This document shows positions 23,797 through 36,040 of a stretch of 64,000 bases of DNA, piece by piece. Below the pieces are notes generated by a model, which saw only the letters and a program-made list of their open reading frames with translations, was not told where the DNA came from and did no database searches. The translations under genes and the position numbers were made by a program. How positions within the stretch are numbered: position 1 is the first letter of the stretch; each line of letters opens with the position of its first letter. This DNA comes from Scalesia atractyloides. Taxonomy: Eukaryota; Streptophyta; Magnoliopsida; Asterales; Asteraceae. The DNA lies in assembly GCA_947069175.1 (NCBI GenBank), contig CAMTDV010000003.1, forward strand, positions 82,561,978 through 82,625,977, given 5' to 3'.

Positions 23797-26700
23797 TAAT
23801 TTGGAAAATGTTGTTGGGAATGCAAACCCGTTTCCAGTTGGTGGTAGTTCGAGAGGAGTCGGGTCGACCCGGTCGTGGGGCACAACTGGGTCGGGTCAAT
23901 CCGTTTCCACTAGTGGTAGTGCCGGGTCACCGTCGACCCGGAGTGAGGCTGCAATGGCGGCGACACCTGCGAGTGAGAACACGTTTTTGAGGTTGAATCA
24001 CCTTGAAATTCACGCTGATGATGCTGGATCTCAAGGGGCTGCTGGGTCAGTTTTTTTGTTTTTTATTTGGGTTAATTTTGTTTCAATTCGTTGACTTTTT
24101 TTATTGATATGAAATTGTCAATTGTTGTAGGAAATTAATCAAATTATTTCATACCTTAACATAAGTGGTTTAAAGCATGAAGGTTTTGATCTTGATGTAA
24201 AGTGTATTGTTGTTGAAGATTAGTGTTTGATTGTTATGAATCTGGTTTCCTTTATAGATGATTGTTATGGTTAATAGGAAGTTTTAACTGTCAAATAAAT
24301 TAGTGTTTTTTTGGGCTTGATCATCATGATATTATGATGACTGTGATGTGAAAATGTATGTTTTACAAAAGCAGGTGTTTGTATTAGCTAGTTTTCAGAA
24401 TCTGCATAGGTTTTAAGTTGTAATAGTTCTGTAGAACTTTCTTTTGATTATTTTAAGTTTTAATGCAATGTGACTTGTAGACTTTTAATTTAAGTTTGTC
24501 AGTCAGATAAAGTTTGTATTTGGTGATACTGATGAGTAGCTTTAACCAGGAATAAGAAGAAAAAACGAGCTCAACGTGCAACCGGAGGAGATAAAGGCGG
24601 CAGAGGACTTCGTCAGTTTAGCATGAAAGGTTTAAACTCTGCAGATTCCTTTTCCTTTTTTCTCATAAAAACAATTCTATAAAAGTGATTATCTGTTCAC
24701 ACTAACAAGTTTTTCTATGTGGGCTAAAAGTGGCATATTCGTCCTGTTTATGAGTAAATGGGTTGATTTGGGTTATGCTTTTTATTTAACGGGTAGTGTC
24801 TTTGACAAGCTAACTCAAACAGATTCATGTCAAACGGTTGAAAGTCGCCCAAAGCGTAATTTAAAATTTTGAAACCTCCTAAATCGTATCATAAAAGAAT
24901 TAGATTATTGTTGTAACAATATAGATTTTGTAGACGTTTAACGCCATTAATTAATAACCTATAATTAAAAGAAAAGACAAAGGCTTTGACCCGTTATCCA
25001 AACCACTAATTGCTGTGCTGTGAGCTAATGCTTTCTTTGATTTTGTCGTGGATAGTGTGCGAGAAAGTTGAAAGCAAGGGAAGAACCACTTATAATGAGG
25101 TCAGTGGATTCATTTTAATCATCTTCTCGAGTCCTCATCATGTCATATTTGTATTATTTTAAATCCTTTTTTTTCGATTTATACATTTATGGGTGTTTGG
25201 TATGTGTGTTTTAGAACGGATTATCTTATTACTGTGCTTGAGGTTGCAGTGATAAGTTTGTAGTGTTTGGATAACAGATTCTGGTTATGATTAGCTGATA
25301 ATTCAGGGGTCAAATATTCAGTCATGGATAGTTAGTTTCATATCCATTATCCGATGCAAGAACTGATTATCTGAGGACTAATTAAATTACCTATATACCC
25401 CTTTTAATTTAATCTGAGTGACTTTGTTCTCTTATAGGTTATAACCGAACTTCTATCTTCTTTCACAGTAAAATTCTTTGTGATCAACTATTGTATTAGT
25501 TTTTGAACAATCAGATATATTAATGACTCAAACATCTGATTATGTGATTATAACAAGTTCAAATAGCAGAAGCACATCCAAACACCATCTTTTGTGACTT
25601 ATTTTATTACAACCGGTTATCTATTTCTGATAATTGAATGTTACGCAGATTGAACATATCTTAGTTCTAGATTTCTAGATTAGTAGCCTTTCTTTTTCAC
25701 ATAAACCTCAAAAGTAAATGCCAGTTCCATGTTTTTGCATGCATCCTATGCTTGAAGAAACTAATGTGTAATGCTGATTCTTGACATACTTTCTACACTT
25801 GAACCACCATATTTCATATCTTTCGAAATGAACTGTGTTATTAAAAAGCTGAAATAGAAAATTTGATTTTCAGGTTGCAGATGAACTTGTAGCTGAATTT
25901 TCAGATCCCGGCAATGGTGATCAAGCTCCAGACCAGGTTCGTGTCACTTTAACAACTTTACGTTTAGATGTGTTGGTTTTATAAATAGGTTATTTGTTAA
26001 TTGATATTACAAAAATGGACGTTTGACCATTCTCAACCCGTTTGACCCGTTTTTCTCTTAGCTCAAGTGCAGAGACGGAGCTTAGTGGAAACCGAGGGGT
26101 GCACCCGCCCCCTAATGTTTGGGTTAGAAGTGCAAAATTTCTGATTTGTCGAAAATTTAAAAATTATAAAGGATCGTCTCCCCCAGTTATTTTGCCTAAA
26201 TACGTATACAATATATAAATTGGGTCCCAATACTCCCCCCCCCCCCCCCCCCCCCAGAACCTTTGGTCAAGCTCCGCCACTGTTCAAGTGATTGACCCAT
26301 TGAACTGGTTTGGGATGAAACACTACCCAAATCAACCCATACATAATCAAACGGGTCAAACATACCACATTTTACTTAAAACAGTTAGAACTTATTAGTT
26401 ACAGTAGTCAGACAGGTAACTTTAACTTCGAAAACTTTTCTTGGGAACAAGGTGTTACATATAGAGACGAGAGACGCGTTTAGCTTAATATTACTAGAAA
26501 ATGTTATCACCGACTCACAGTTAAGAAAATTAGTATGGTGTGTTTTTTTTAATTATTGTTATTTTTAGTTTCCGTTTGATGACAATAAACCATGTTGCTT
26601 AAATGCAGCTCTGGTTTCTTTTTTACTTTTTTTTATTTATAACAAAACTCACAAGATTTAATGAGTTTTCTCATCGATCATTTTACCTTGCAAATATTTT

Positions 26701-28025
26701 ATTTTGGTTTATATTTTTCTTCTCTAACTTTTGAATATTCATCACAGCAACAATATGATGAGAAGAATATCCGTAGACGAGTATATGATGCACTAAATGT
26801 TCTCATGGCAATGGATATCATTTCTAAAGATAAAAAGGAAATACAGTGGCGGGGTCTACCTCGAACTAGTCTGAACGATATCGAAGAACTAAAGGTTTCA
26901 TTTGTTTCTTTTTATTCAACTAATGCTGAGGTGGTAAATGATCGGGAAAGCACCTTTTGTTCAAAGTTTTGTTTTTTTAAATAAACAATTAATGTGTCAA
27001 TGTGAACAATTTGGAAGTATTTATGCATTAAAAATGCATTTTTGGGCGTCTCGACCCATTTTTTGTATAGCTAACTTTTTTCATATTACCCATTTGACCC
27101 GTTGGTGATTAAACATAACCAGGATCGCCATTTGAACGTAAATGGATCATTTTTTGCCATCTCTAGATAACTGTATTGAAAGTTCATATCAAGACATCTA
27201 TGAATATATTGTGGTTTGATTATTTATTTATTTATTACGTCATTTAAATGTCTTAGAGTGAGCGTCTTGCTCTCAAGAACAGAATTGAGAAGAAAACTGC
27301 TTATTTGCGAGACCTGGAAGATCAAGTGAGAACCGGCATATATGATTTATATTGGCAATCGTGTATTAATCTTCTTTTTTAAGTTTTTGCTGAGGTGTTT
27401 GTTTTTTTCTATTATAAAGCATGTAGGTCTTCAAAATCTAATTAAACGGAACGAGCAGTTATATGGCTCAGGAGACACACCAAGTGGTGGAGTGGCTTTA
27501 CCTTTTATACTGGTTCAGGTACGGTTCTTCCAAAAAGGTTATTAGCGTCTTTCTTGCAAAACAACGAAAAACGTATTGACCAGATCATAAAATTACCGTC
27601 ATGAATTTTTACCCATATGTAAGCTAGCTTTTTGCTGTCTGGTAATTTTAGACCCGCCCTCACGCGACTGTCGAGGTGGAAATTTCAGAAGATATGCAGC
27701 TCGTTCATTTTGACTTCAACAGGTTAGCTAATAGCGCACACTTTTGTCTAATTCAAAATTATAACATACCACAAGTATCAAATGTTATTCTTGATATAAT
27801 TGCAGCACACCATTTGAGCTACATGATGACAATTATGTCCTCAAGGCCATGAAGTTAAGCGGGGGATCAAACAATGATTGTACAGAGGGAGGTGTCGGGT
27901 CCAGCATGTCAGCCATGGTTCAGCCTCCTGCCCCTTTGCCGCCACCAAGGTCCACCAGACCGCCACTGTCACCATCGCCGCCACTTCCTGGTATACTTAA
28001 GGGACGTGTTAAGTATGAGCATTAG
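23783..28025 (+). CDS. DPB: DP transcription factor, E2F dimerisation partner
   Basis: Nine GT-AG exons: 23783-24045, 24550-24629, 25056-25099, 25874-25936, 26748-26894, 27257-27325, 27420-27518, 27652-27722 and 27806-28025, all in phase, giving 351 residues. DP proteins pair with E2F to bind E2F sites and control S-phase genes in the nucleus. The N-terminus is Gly/Ser/Thr-rich and disordered (1-80). A basic KKKKR patch sits at about 89-93. The winged-helix DNA-binding domain follows, from LRQFSMKVCEKVE to the QWRGLP end (about 108-190), with the signature RRRVYDALNVLMAMDIISK. The leucine-rich dimerisation helix is at about 200-240, and the DP C-terminal region with HATVEVEISEDMQLVHFDFN at about 259-278. 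A proline-rich tail closes the protein. The match to plant DPB/DPA is strong; DPB is favoured by length and the long N-terminus. Introns 3 and 4 hold MITEs. Confidence 0.93.
25189..25587. mobile_element. Tourist/Harbinger-like MITE in DP intron 3
   Basis: The left end TGGGTGTTTGGTATGTGTG pairs with the right end, inverted as TGGTGTTTGGATGTGCTTC. GGGTGTTTGG-type ends are typical of PIF/Harbinger MITEs. The TTA before the left end could be part of the target duplication, but the right flank does not match. Confidence 0.5.
26070..26282. mobile_element. 213-bp hAT MITE in DP intron 4 with C tract
   Basis: Ends are CAGAGACGGAGCTTAG and, inverted, CAGTGGCGGAGCTTGA. Flanks CTCAAGTG (26062-26069) and TTCAAGTG (26283-26290) agree at 7 of 8. 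A run of 21 C lies at 26235-26255. A relative with the same terminal pattern is at 49084-49239. Confidence 0.75.
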
Positions 28026-28405
28026 TCAGATACAACCTTTGCTATATCTGTATATTGTGTGTGTGCGTATTCTGCTTTGCAAATGGCGGATTTGTGCTTC
28101 ATATATGGATCATAATGTTTTTTTTTGTATTTGAATTTATGGTAGCTTATTCTAGATTCTTTGTTTTTGGACTGTATATTGGTAAGCATGTCATTTATGT
28201 TTAAAATGATACCATATTATATAAATATATATGGTTTCATTGCTCACCAAATGCTAACAACTTAAGTTGTTGAAAATTATGTTAAATCAATGTGATCTCT
28301 CAAGTTAACCTTAGGTACACTAAGCCGCTAAGAATGGGTGTTTCGTGTTATTGGATTTTAGAAGCGCACAAGAGTGTCGTGGTATTGAGGATTCGGAGGA
28401 AGACA
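28026..28405 (+). other. DP 3' untranslated and downstream region
   Basis: T-rich sequence follows the stop codon. A small palindrome-like ATATTATATAAATATATAT lies near 28211. There is no further gene. Confidence 0.4.
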
Positions 28406-28600
28406 TGTAACACCCCGTTTTCAGTTTCATGGCTTGATTAAGCTGATCGCTAGAGCGGCTAATGTTTAATGAAAGCTAGGTTATCAGCAAATGTTGAGGG
28501 GGAAATGTGTAAATTGGTAATTAAACCTACAACTTAAAAACCATAGCCGTATAACCCTAAAGCCGTATCTCACCTTTCATTAGGGTGTTCATGGTCTGCT
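28406..28600 (+). mobile_element. Truncated head of a TGTAACACCCC LTR
   Basis: The sequence TGTAACACCCCGTTTTCAG at 28406 is the start typical of the LTR family at 19423 and 54414. The following 150-200 bases are only loosely similar, and no tandem array or 3' end is present, so this is a fragment. Confidence 0.45.
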
Positions 28601-28752
28601 TTTGACGGTTTTTGGGTCAACCTGTGAGCCAAACCATTAGTAACGGTTTTTAATAATCGAAAAACGAAACCGAACCATTGCAAACGGTTTGGTTCGGTTT
28701 GATTTCACGGTCTGGGCTTTATTAAACTCTTATATAAAATACATAAAATAAA

Positions 28753-29166
28753 GAGTAAACTGCCAAAACGGTCCCTAAAGTTTGGTCACTTTTGTCATTT
28801 TAGTCCAAAACTCAAACATTTTGAATTTGGGTCCCTTTGGTTTCAATTTTGTTGCATTTTCATCCAAAAGCAAAATCTGATCATATTTTTCAGTTAACAT
28901 TTAGCTTTTTTGTATTTTTCCTCCCTTTTAACGAGGGGCAAAATAGTCAGATTTTTTATTTGTTATAATAGAAAGACCATTTTGCCCTTCATTAAAGGGA
29001 GGAAAAGAACAAAAAAAACTGGATGTTAACTGAAAAATCTTACAAGATTTTGATTTTGGATGAAAATGGCAACAAATTGAAACCAAAGGGACCCAGATTC
29101 AAAAAGTTTGAGTTTTGAAAGTGACAAAAGTAATCAAACCTCAAGGACCATTTTAATAGTTTATTC
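28753..29166. mobile_element. Foldback MULE-type MITE, 9-bp TSD
   Basis: The element is 414 bp and almost wholly inverted repeat. The left arm contains GTTTGGTCACTTTTGTCATT and CATTTTCATCCAAAAGC; the right arm contains their complements. The flanks are identical 9-bp repeats TAAAATAAA (28744-28752 and 29167-29175). Long TIRs with a 9-bp duplication indicate a Mutator-like derivative. Related elements are at 35332 and 62053. Confidence 0.85.
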
Positions 29167-29258
29167 TAAAATAAATAAACTATCCAAAAATACATAATAC
29201 ATCTTTTCACATAATTGACCATTTATTAATTGGTTCAAGCACTCCAATTTACTGTACT

Positions 29259-30112
29259 TAGGGCTGTTCTCGAGCCGAGCCGATCGGACCTTTGCTAGTG
29301 CTCGGTTTGTTTACAAACTGAACCGAATCGATCCGAGCGTTTTACAACAGAGCTAAAGTCGAATGAGCGCCTTTCGATACGAGTATTTTTCGAACGAGCG
29401 TTGAGCGAGTATTGAGCGTTGCATAACAAATAGAAAAGCGACGATGGGGTTGTTAGTTTTTAGAGTAAAGTGCAGTTTTCATCCCTAAGGTTTCTTCCAA
29501 TTAGAATACATGTATAAATTTACTAAGTAAAAAGGAATAGAAAAAAAACACTCAACCGGTTCTACCGAGATCATCTAAGCAGAAAGATGAATCGTCAACA
29601 CGGTTGAAGCAGACCTTTGATCTATGAGAAGTTTAAAATCGAATGAACTGATTAAAGCAAATCCTTAGGGAGTTGGTGTCTTGGCGACAGAGAATTCGAA
29701 TTATGATGGTTGATGCAGGGTTATAACTAGGATTATATACTTCTTAATTGAATGACGGGTTGACACTTCACATTTCAGTGTTTTGACATTTTGACTCAGT
29801 TACTCTAGATTATTAGGCAATGGGTATTAGTATCGGCCTTCAATTCTATAATTAAATAGGATCTAGTTGGATCTTGGACCAAACATTATTAATGTGCACC
29901 TCTATTTATTTTATTAATATATGTATATGTGTGTATATATTAGAAATAATTCGAGCCAACTGAGTCGAATCAAACTGCTCGATTCATTTCAAACCGAACC
30001 GATCCGAACCGAGCTCCTTTATCAATGGAATTGAATCGAACGAGCAAATTCCAAACGCTTTTCGATCGAGCATCAAACGAGTTTCTAACGTCGAGCAATT
30101 TGAACAGCCTTA
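29259..30112. mobile_element. Non-autonomous hAT-like element, 0.85 kb
   Basis: Ends are TAGGGCTGTTCTCGAGCC and, inverted, TAAGGCTGTTCAAATTGC. The flanks ACTGTACT (29251-29258) and ATTGTACT (30113-30120) agree at 7 of 8. Both outer 170-base parts are rich in GAGCG/GAACCGA motifs; the middle (about 29440-29940) is unrelated AT-rich filler. Confidence 0.75.
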
Positions 30113-30336
30113 ATTGTACTAATCTGTTCGTATTATCAAAGGACATATACATATAACTGAGATGGAAGAGATGGCTAATTCGATTATGAGGGATATGGAT
30201 TGTGGGCTGCATTTGCATTTCAATCATAGCCTCAGTTACATTTTTATTAAACCTAGTATAAACTACAACATACAAATAGTTAAATATATGTAACATATAA
30301 TATTTGAAAATAAATAAAAATTAATATACTTGAAGT

Positions 30337-30735
30337 TAGGGCTGTAAACGAACCGAACGTTCAGCGAACAATTCGTGAACCGTTAGGCAGAAAGTTCGTT
30401 TATGTTTGTTCGTTTAATAAATAAACAAACATGAACAAGAAATTTCGTTTGATTAGTTAAATTAATATCTATACTTTTTATATTATTAAATTTTTATTTT
30501 TTTTATTACCCTAACAATTAAACTAGGAAACCGTATATCACCTTGTTTATGCACCATTCACCTTTCGTTTCTCATTATTTGCATCGATGAATACGATCGA
30601 CTTTCTTTTCACAATAAGGGATTCAAGTTCCAGTGCTACTTTCTGGGCCATCCATCTTTATTCTTTGTCGCGTTCGCATATTAATTTGTGTTCGTGAACC
30701 GTTGTTCATGTTCGTTCGATTCGTTTATAACCCTA
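30337..30735. mobile_element. hAT MITE (GTTCGTTTA family), perfect 8-bp TSD
   Basis: This 399-bp element has ends TAGGGCTGTAAACGAACCG and, inverted, TAGGGTTATAAACGAATCG. It is flanked by identical CTTGAAGT repeats (30329-30336 and 30736-30743). It lies about 0.5 kb upstream of the PTST-like gene. Confidence 0.85.
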
Positions 30736-31223
30736 CTTGAAGTTTACGGTCCAGTCTGGTTTTATACAAACAGTTTTAGATACAAACCGTAACCAAACCA
30801 TTCACTAGGTTTGCATTTTATGAAACTGACTGACCGAAAACTTAGATAGAAAGCGACCATAAAATTAAACCGAGAACCGGTTCACAGTATCAAACACAGC
30901 TCTAATTTCCGTCCCTGTTTCTTGCAACTTGCTGAATGGGGTTGTTTTGGGGAAAGCGATTTGAGATATCTTTTGGGAACATTTGAACCATTTGTTTTCT
31001 GCATGAGACATTTATTGTGTGTAATTAATTATATCTCCATTACCACTAATCCCGACGGAAGTGTAATTAACTTAACTGACAGAAAGAGATAGGGAACCAT
31101 CTCTCACCTGAATAACCGGTGGTTGCAGTGGTGGATATGTGGCAGTTCACTACAAAACAAATCACTGTTTCTTACAAAACCTCAACTAGCTTCTAGAAAT
31201 ATCTCAATGCTCCACCTCCACAG

Positions 31224-34200
31224 ATGATTTCCACCATGACGCCACATCTCACTCTCTCTAACGTCATCCTTCCTTCGTACAAACTCTTCTTCTTCGCCGC
31301 TCCAGAGCCTCGATTCTCTCAACTCCGGCATCTTCACGGCGGCAGGTTTCTCGCCGGAGTTTGCGCTTCGTCTTCGTCACCGAGTAAAACGAGGTTTTAT
31401 GCTTCAAATTCACTTTCACTTTCAATTGCATGTGTATGTGTTTGTGTTGATTTTGTAGTGAATTGAGTTTTGATTAAGTGTGTTTTTGATGTGTTGTGTT
31501 AGTGTTGTGCGTAGGAAACAGACGAAGACGAATACAGATCTGTGTAACGATTTACGCGTGTTTATTTCTGAAATTGGACTTCCTGATGGACATGTGCCTT
31601 CGTTGAAGGAGCTTTCGCAGCATGGCAGGTTTACTCTGTTGCATTATCTCTCTCTCTGATTTTAGTTTGATTGCTTGCACACATGTGCTGATATGAATGT
31701 GATACCTATTATAGCAGTCCTGGTACCCGAAATTGCTTGAGCAATTAGGTACAGTTAATTAGAGGCCTTGTGTATCGATGTATGTTTGGCTTGCATTGAA
31801 CTCAAGTTTGTATTATCAACAGTAATGAGAGTATTACCATTATAGGGCTGCAAACAAACAAAACGGGAACAGTTCTTGAACCGTTCGGTGGGAAAAACAA
31901 ACGAACACAAACAGGATATTTTGTTCGTTTAGTTATATGACAGAGGCCACATTCGTTCATTTATGTTCGTGAACGTTCGGTAATGTGTTCGAAAGTTCAT
32001 TAGTGTTTTTAGTTTTTATATTTTATTTAAATACTTCAAAATTCCGATAAATAAAATATTTAATAATTGTCAGTGAATTATATATTATGTTCATGAACGA
32101 TTGTTTGTGTTCGTTTGTTTCCATTTGTGTTCATGAACATTAGTTTGTGCTCATTAACGTTCATTGCCTAAATTTAACAAACACAAACGAACACGAACAA
32201 TTTCATTTCCTTAACAAACGAACACGAACATAAAATCTCGTTCGGTTAGTGTTTGTGAACACATATATTTCTTAACAAACGAACACGAACAAGGTCTTGT
32301 TTGTGTGGTTCGGTTCGTTTGCAACCCAATATCATATATTAGTTGAGGTAAGCTAATAATGGAAAACCAAAATTTACAAGCTGTAGAGTAACCTAGTTGA
32401 AATGTGAATAAACAAAAATATTCCATGTTAGGAAGGCCGACTTGCTTTTCATACTGAAACTGGTAAAGTATTTCATGATGTCTCGATGTTCATATTGGCT
32501 ACCCCAACATCTTCTATGGCTTCTTTGGTATGAATCTGGTCTCTACATTAAAGCATATAATAAACTTTCTTAAAGATGACCAAACCATCTATAAATAAGG
32601 CCCTCTGTGATATTGTTGTCTTTATTGTCAGTGCATCCCCAACCTTACCATTAAATATTACTACATTCATTTTTAACCATCTATCCAATAAGGCTGCATT
32701 TTTAACAAAGTAATTTTCCAACGGAGGTGAAATTATGAATGTGCTTCCTTTAGAAAATTCAACATTGTGACACTAAACACTAAAGCATAGTAGGTCTGTT
32801 GATATTCCTCGATCTTTATGCATGCTGCATCTTCATCCATCCTGCATGGTCACTCATCATGTTACTAATGTGTTTTCCCCAATCTTATGACAACTTTTAA
32901 CAAAAGAATAACTGACTGCTTTTGATAAGGCAAATGGATAATTGATGATGGGATGATGGCCTGGTGTATGAGTGTGACTTATTTAAGGGAAGGGTTTCAC
33001 AATCATCCCCACATTGTGTCTTATTTGCAATATAGCCCTATTTGGTTTGGTTAACTGGAGACCAAGTTGTTTTAAATAGCAAGTCGCACATAGAAGGGCA
33101 GTCTGATCTTATGTACGTTGAAAGCTGTCATACTTAAGTAGGCACATTGGGTAGGGTCATTTTTAAATATGACATACTGTGTGGCTGTTTGTGTGCTTCT
33201 TCGAGGAACTCCTTTCCTTGGTAATCATCGAGGATATATGTGAAGGACAGCTATATATCGTTTGATTTTGGTTGCATCCTTACACTTTACGAAAACTTAC
33301 TTTTTGTTAAAACGGGAAAGATACTTTTATGTTAATGGAAATGATTACTAATTGTAACAACTTTTTTTGAATTATTCCTGTTTGCTCTTACATTATTGTA
33401 TAGGCAAGACCTTGCAAACATTGTGAGACGGAGAGGATATAAACTTATTAAAGAGCTTCTTGCAGCCTCACAAGAGATCAAAGTATCTGATTCTGATGCA
33501 GATGGGAGCTTGACTGAAGATAAAGCTAACAAAGAAGAAGATGAATTAACAGGTAGATTTTATCGGTTTCTTCATTTATTTATGTTATAAAATCCCACTG
33601 AACAAATCACTATAATAATAGGTCCGGATGAGAATATACAAAAGTTGACTGAATACACGTCATCGTCACATGAAGACATGTTATCTCCACATGAAAACAT
33701 GTTAGGTGAAGGTTTAACGAAATTATCATTGCAGGAAAAAGTGGCAAAGTTTATTCAGAGTGGAGAACTGGAAGAAATTGAAGGCATATATTTTTGTCCT
33801 TTGGGATCCATTAAATAATATTTATCCTTGTATTTATTTCATTAATTCTTCAAATATAAGTTTACCTCACGGCGCTGTTGATGTTCAGGAAGTGAGGAGC
33901 CAAGCAGTAAAGTTCTTTGTGAATCTGACTCGGCGAGTTTAGATTTAGAAAATGGAAGTGTATTGACTTCCCAGCTTGTTGATTCAACATCTCAATTGAG
34001 GTTTGCATTGTTACTTCTGCTACATTACTTACACATTTGTATATTTTAAATATACCTGCTTGTATGCTTGATCATATGGTTTAATGATTCTTATTCATAC
34101 ATTCACATCATTCGTAGGAATATTACTTCCAGTGATCAAGTAGCAAGTGACGAGGCTGCTAACACCGATAAGGACTTGGAAGTTGAGGTCAAGGTCATTT

Positions 34201-34239
34201 CATATCAACTAATTTGTTTCGTATACAAATTCTCTCTCT

Positions 34240-34279
<40 letters not shown>

Positions 34280-36040
34280 TCACACGGCCATGCTCACGCG
34301 ATCTTTTTGTGTGAGATAGATGATAACAAAGGAGGATGAAGCTGAAATCAACCGTATCAAAGTGATGCTGGTATTATGTCTATCTTATCGTTCATCATGA
34401 GCTTGTTATTGGATCTTCATATCTTTTGTAAATTTTCTAATTGTTTTTTTTATGTGCTTAGCATAACAAGGAGTTGGAATTGTCTCAGCTGAAGGAAGAG
34501 ATTGAGAAGAACAAGGTAATTCTTCTGGTTTTATACTGAATCATTATGTCAATATATATGCCAGTATATAGACTGTTCACTATATTATGCATCTTTTGTG
34601 TCCAACAAGACCACAACTAATAATTGGTTATCAATGTACCTTGCTTGCACAGCAAGCTTTGTCTGAACTACAAGCTAAAGCCGAAACAGAGATAAGTAAA
34701 GCACAAAAACTTCTCTTGGATAAAGATGCAGAGTTACTTGCAGCTGAAGAAAGCCTTTCTGGATTAAAACAGGTAACTTACCGTTGTATATCATCAATCA
34801 CAAACGTGGTGAATTTTTACATTAATGGAAGCTTTCACTTCGCTAGGTTCAAGTTGAATACTGGGGGGAAGGTGAGACTGTACAGGTGGCGGGTAGCTTT
34901 AATGGGTGGCATCATGGTGTAACATTGGATCCACAGCCTTCTTCAAATATTACAGATCCTGTTGAATTGAGGTTTTAAACTCTCTAATTGCTGAAACGAT
35001 TAAATTCAATATGGTTAGCTCAAAAGGAAACAGGTCAAGTGGGTCAAACGCGTTGATTGTGGCATGAAGTTTATTTTCCATGCATAAAAACCTCCTAAAT
35101 CATTTTACTCAGAGATTAACTTTATTATTTATTCATATATAACTTCTGTAATCGTATTTGACACCAACTTTTCTAAAGTTGTAAACAGAAAGTGTTTCAT
35201 GTCAACCCAGCCCATTTTGACCTGTACCAGTTACCCACCCCACCCATTATCCCACCTCTACATAGCGAGAGATTAGGGTTAAAACTTCCTGGACACTGAA
35301 TTTAGCTTGAAAATAATAATAGCAATTTTTTGAGTAAAATCCCTAAGGTTTGGCCAGTTTTGCGACTTTCGTCCAAAAGTTTGTTTTTCCGCATCTGGAT
35401 CTAAAAGGTTTGTAATCTTGCCATTTTCATCCGGCTCGTTAACTCCATCCGTTTTTTCTCCGTTAAGTCAAGGGTATTTCCGTCTTTTTTGTTAACTTAA
35501 AGGACAATTCGGTCCTTTTCACTTTATGTAAAAAGACCGAATACCCCCTGAAAAAGACCGAATTGCCCTATAAGTTAACAAAAAAGACGGAAATACCCTT
35601 GACTTAACGGAGAAAAATGGATGGAGTTAACAAGCCGGATGAAAATGGCAAATTTCACACATTTTGGATCCAGATGCAGAAAAACAAACCTTTGGACAAA
35701 AGTCGCAAAATGGGCCAAACCTCAGGGACGAAAATGGCATTTTACTCTCTTCTTTCCACTTATAAGCTTAAAGACACCTTTTAACTTTGATGAATGATAT
35801 ATTTATATCAGGAATACTAGGCTGTGGAGGTCCATGTTGTGGCTATATCCTGGGATCTACGAGGTATGTGATTCACTGGCATCAATTTATTTATTATCTT
35901 GAATAAACAGAAGTATTGTTTAAAGCTTGCAACACATGCAGATCAAATTTATAGTTGATGGCAAATGGATGGTTGATCCCATGAAAGAAGTGGTAACCCG
36001 GGGATCCATACAGAACAATGTTCTTCGAGTCGATAGATGA
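31224..36040 (+). CDS. PTST2/PTST3-like plastid CBM48 protein
   Basis: Twelve exons: 31224-31393, 31515-31628, 33404-33552, 33622-33783, 33889-34000, 34118-34193, 34320-34370, 34462-34515, 34653-34772, 34847-34971, 35812-35863 and 35942-36040, giving 427 residues. PTST-family proteins sit in the plastid stroma and bring glucans to starch synthase to start or shape starch granules. Seen here: a Ser/Thr/Arg-rich N-terminus like a transit peptide (about 1-55); a conserved block with LCNDLRVFISEIGLPDGHVP and then DLANIVRRRGYKLIKELL (about 67-120); an acidic middle; a coiled coil rich in Glu/Lys/Leu (about 262-336); and a C-terminal CBM48 starting VEYWGEGETVQVAGSFNGW, with LWLYPGIYEIKFIVDGKW and ending NNVLRVDR. 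CBM48 Trp and Gly residues are present. Intron 4 starts GC instead of GT. Introns 2 and 10 hold mobile elements. PTST2 and PTST3 cannot be told apart by eye. Confidence 0.9.
31843..32328. mobile_element. hAT MITE in PTST-like gene intron 2
   Basis: It starts TAGGGCTGCAAACAAAC and ends with the inverted CGGTTCGTTTGCAACCC. The interior has the same AACGAACA motifs as the family at 6676 and 10864. The last bases of the right end have drifted and no target duplication is clear. Confidence 0.7.
34230..34282 (+). repeat. CT/CA compound microsatellite in intron 6
   Basis: A run of CT dinucleotides passes directly into CA dinucleotides, about 50 bases in all, upstream of exon 7. The pyrimidine-rich side may serve as part of the acceptor tract. 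Confidence 0.9.
35332..35745. mobile_element. MULE-like foldback MITE in PTST-like gene intron 10
   Basis: The arms pair over about 200 bases: for example GGTATTTCCGTCTTTTTTGT at about 35471 with its complement near 35582, and GGTTTGGCCAGTTTTGCGAC with its complement near 35700. It resembles the elements at 28753 and 62053. The left tip has lost about 14 bases compared with the right tip, and no 9-bp duplication survives. Confidence 0.75.
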
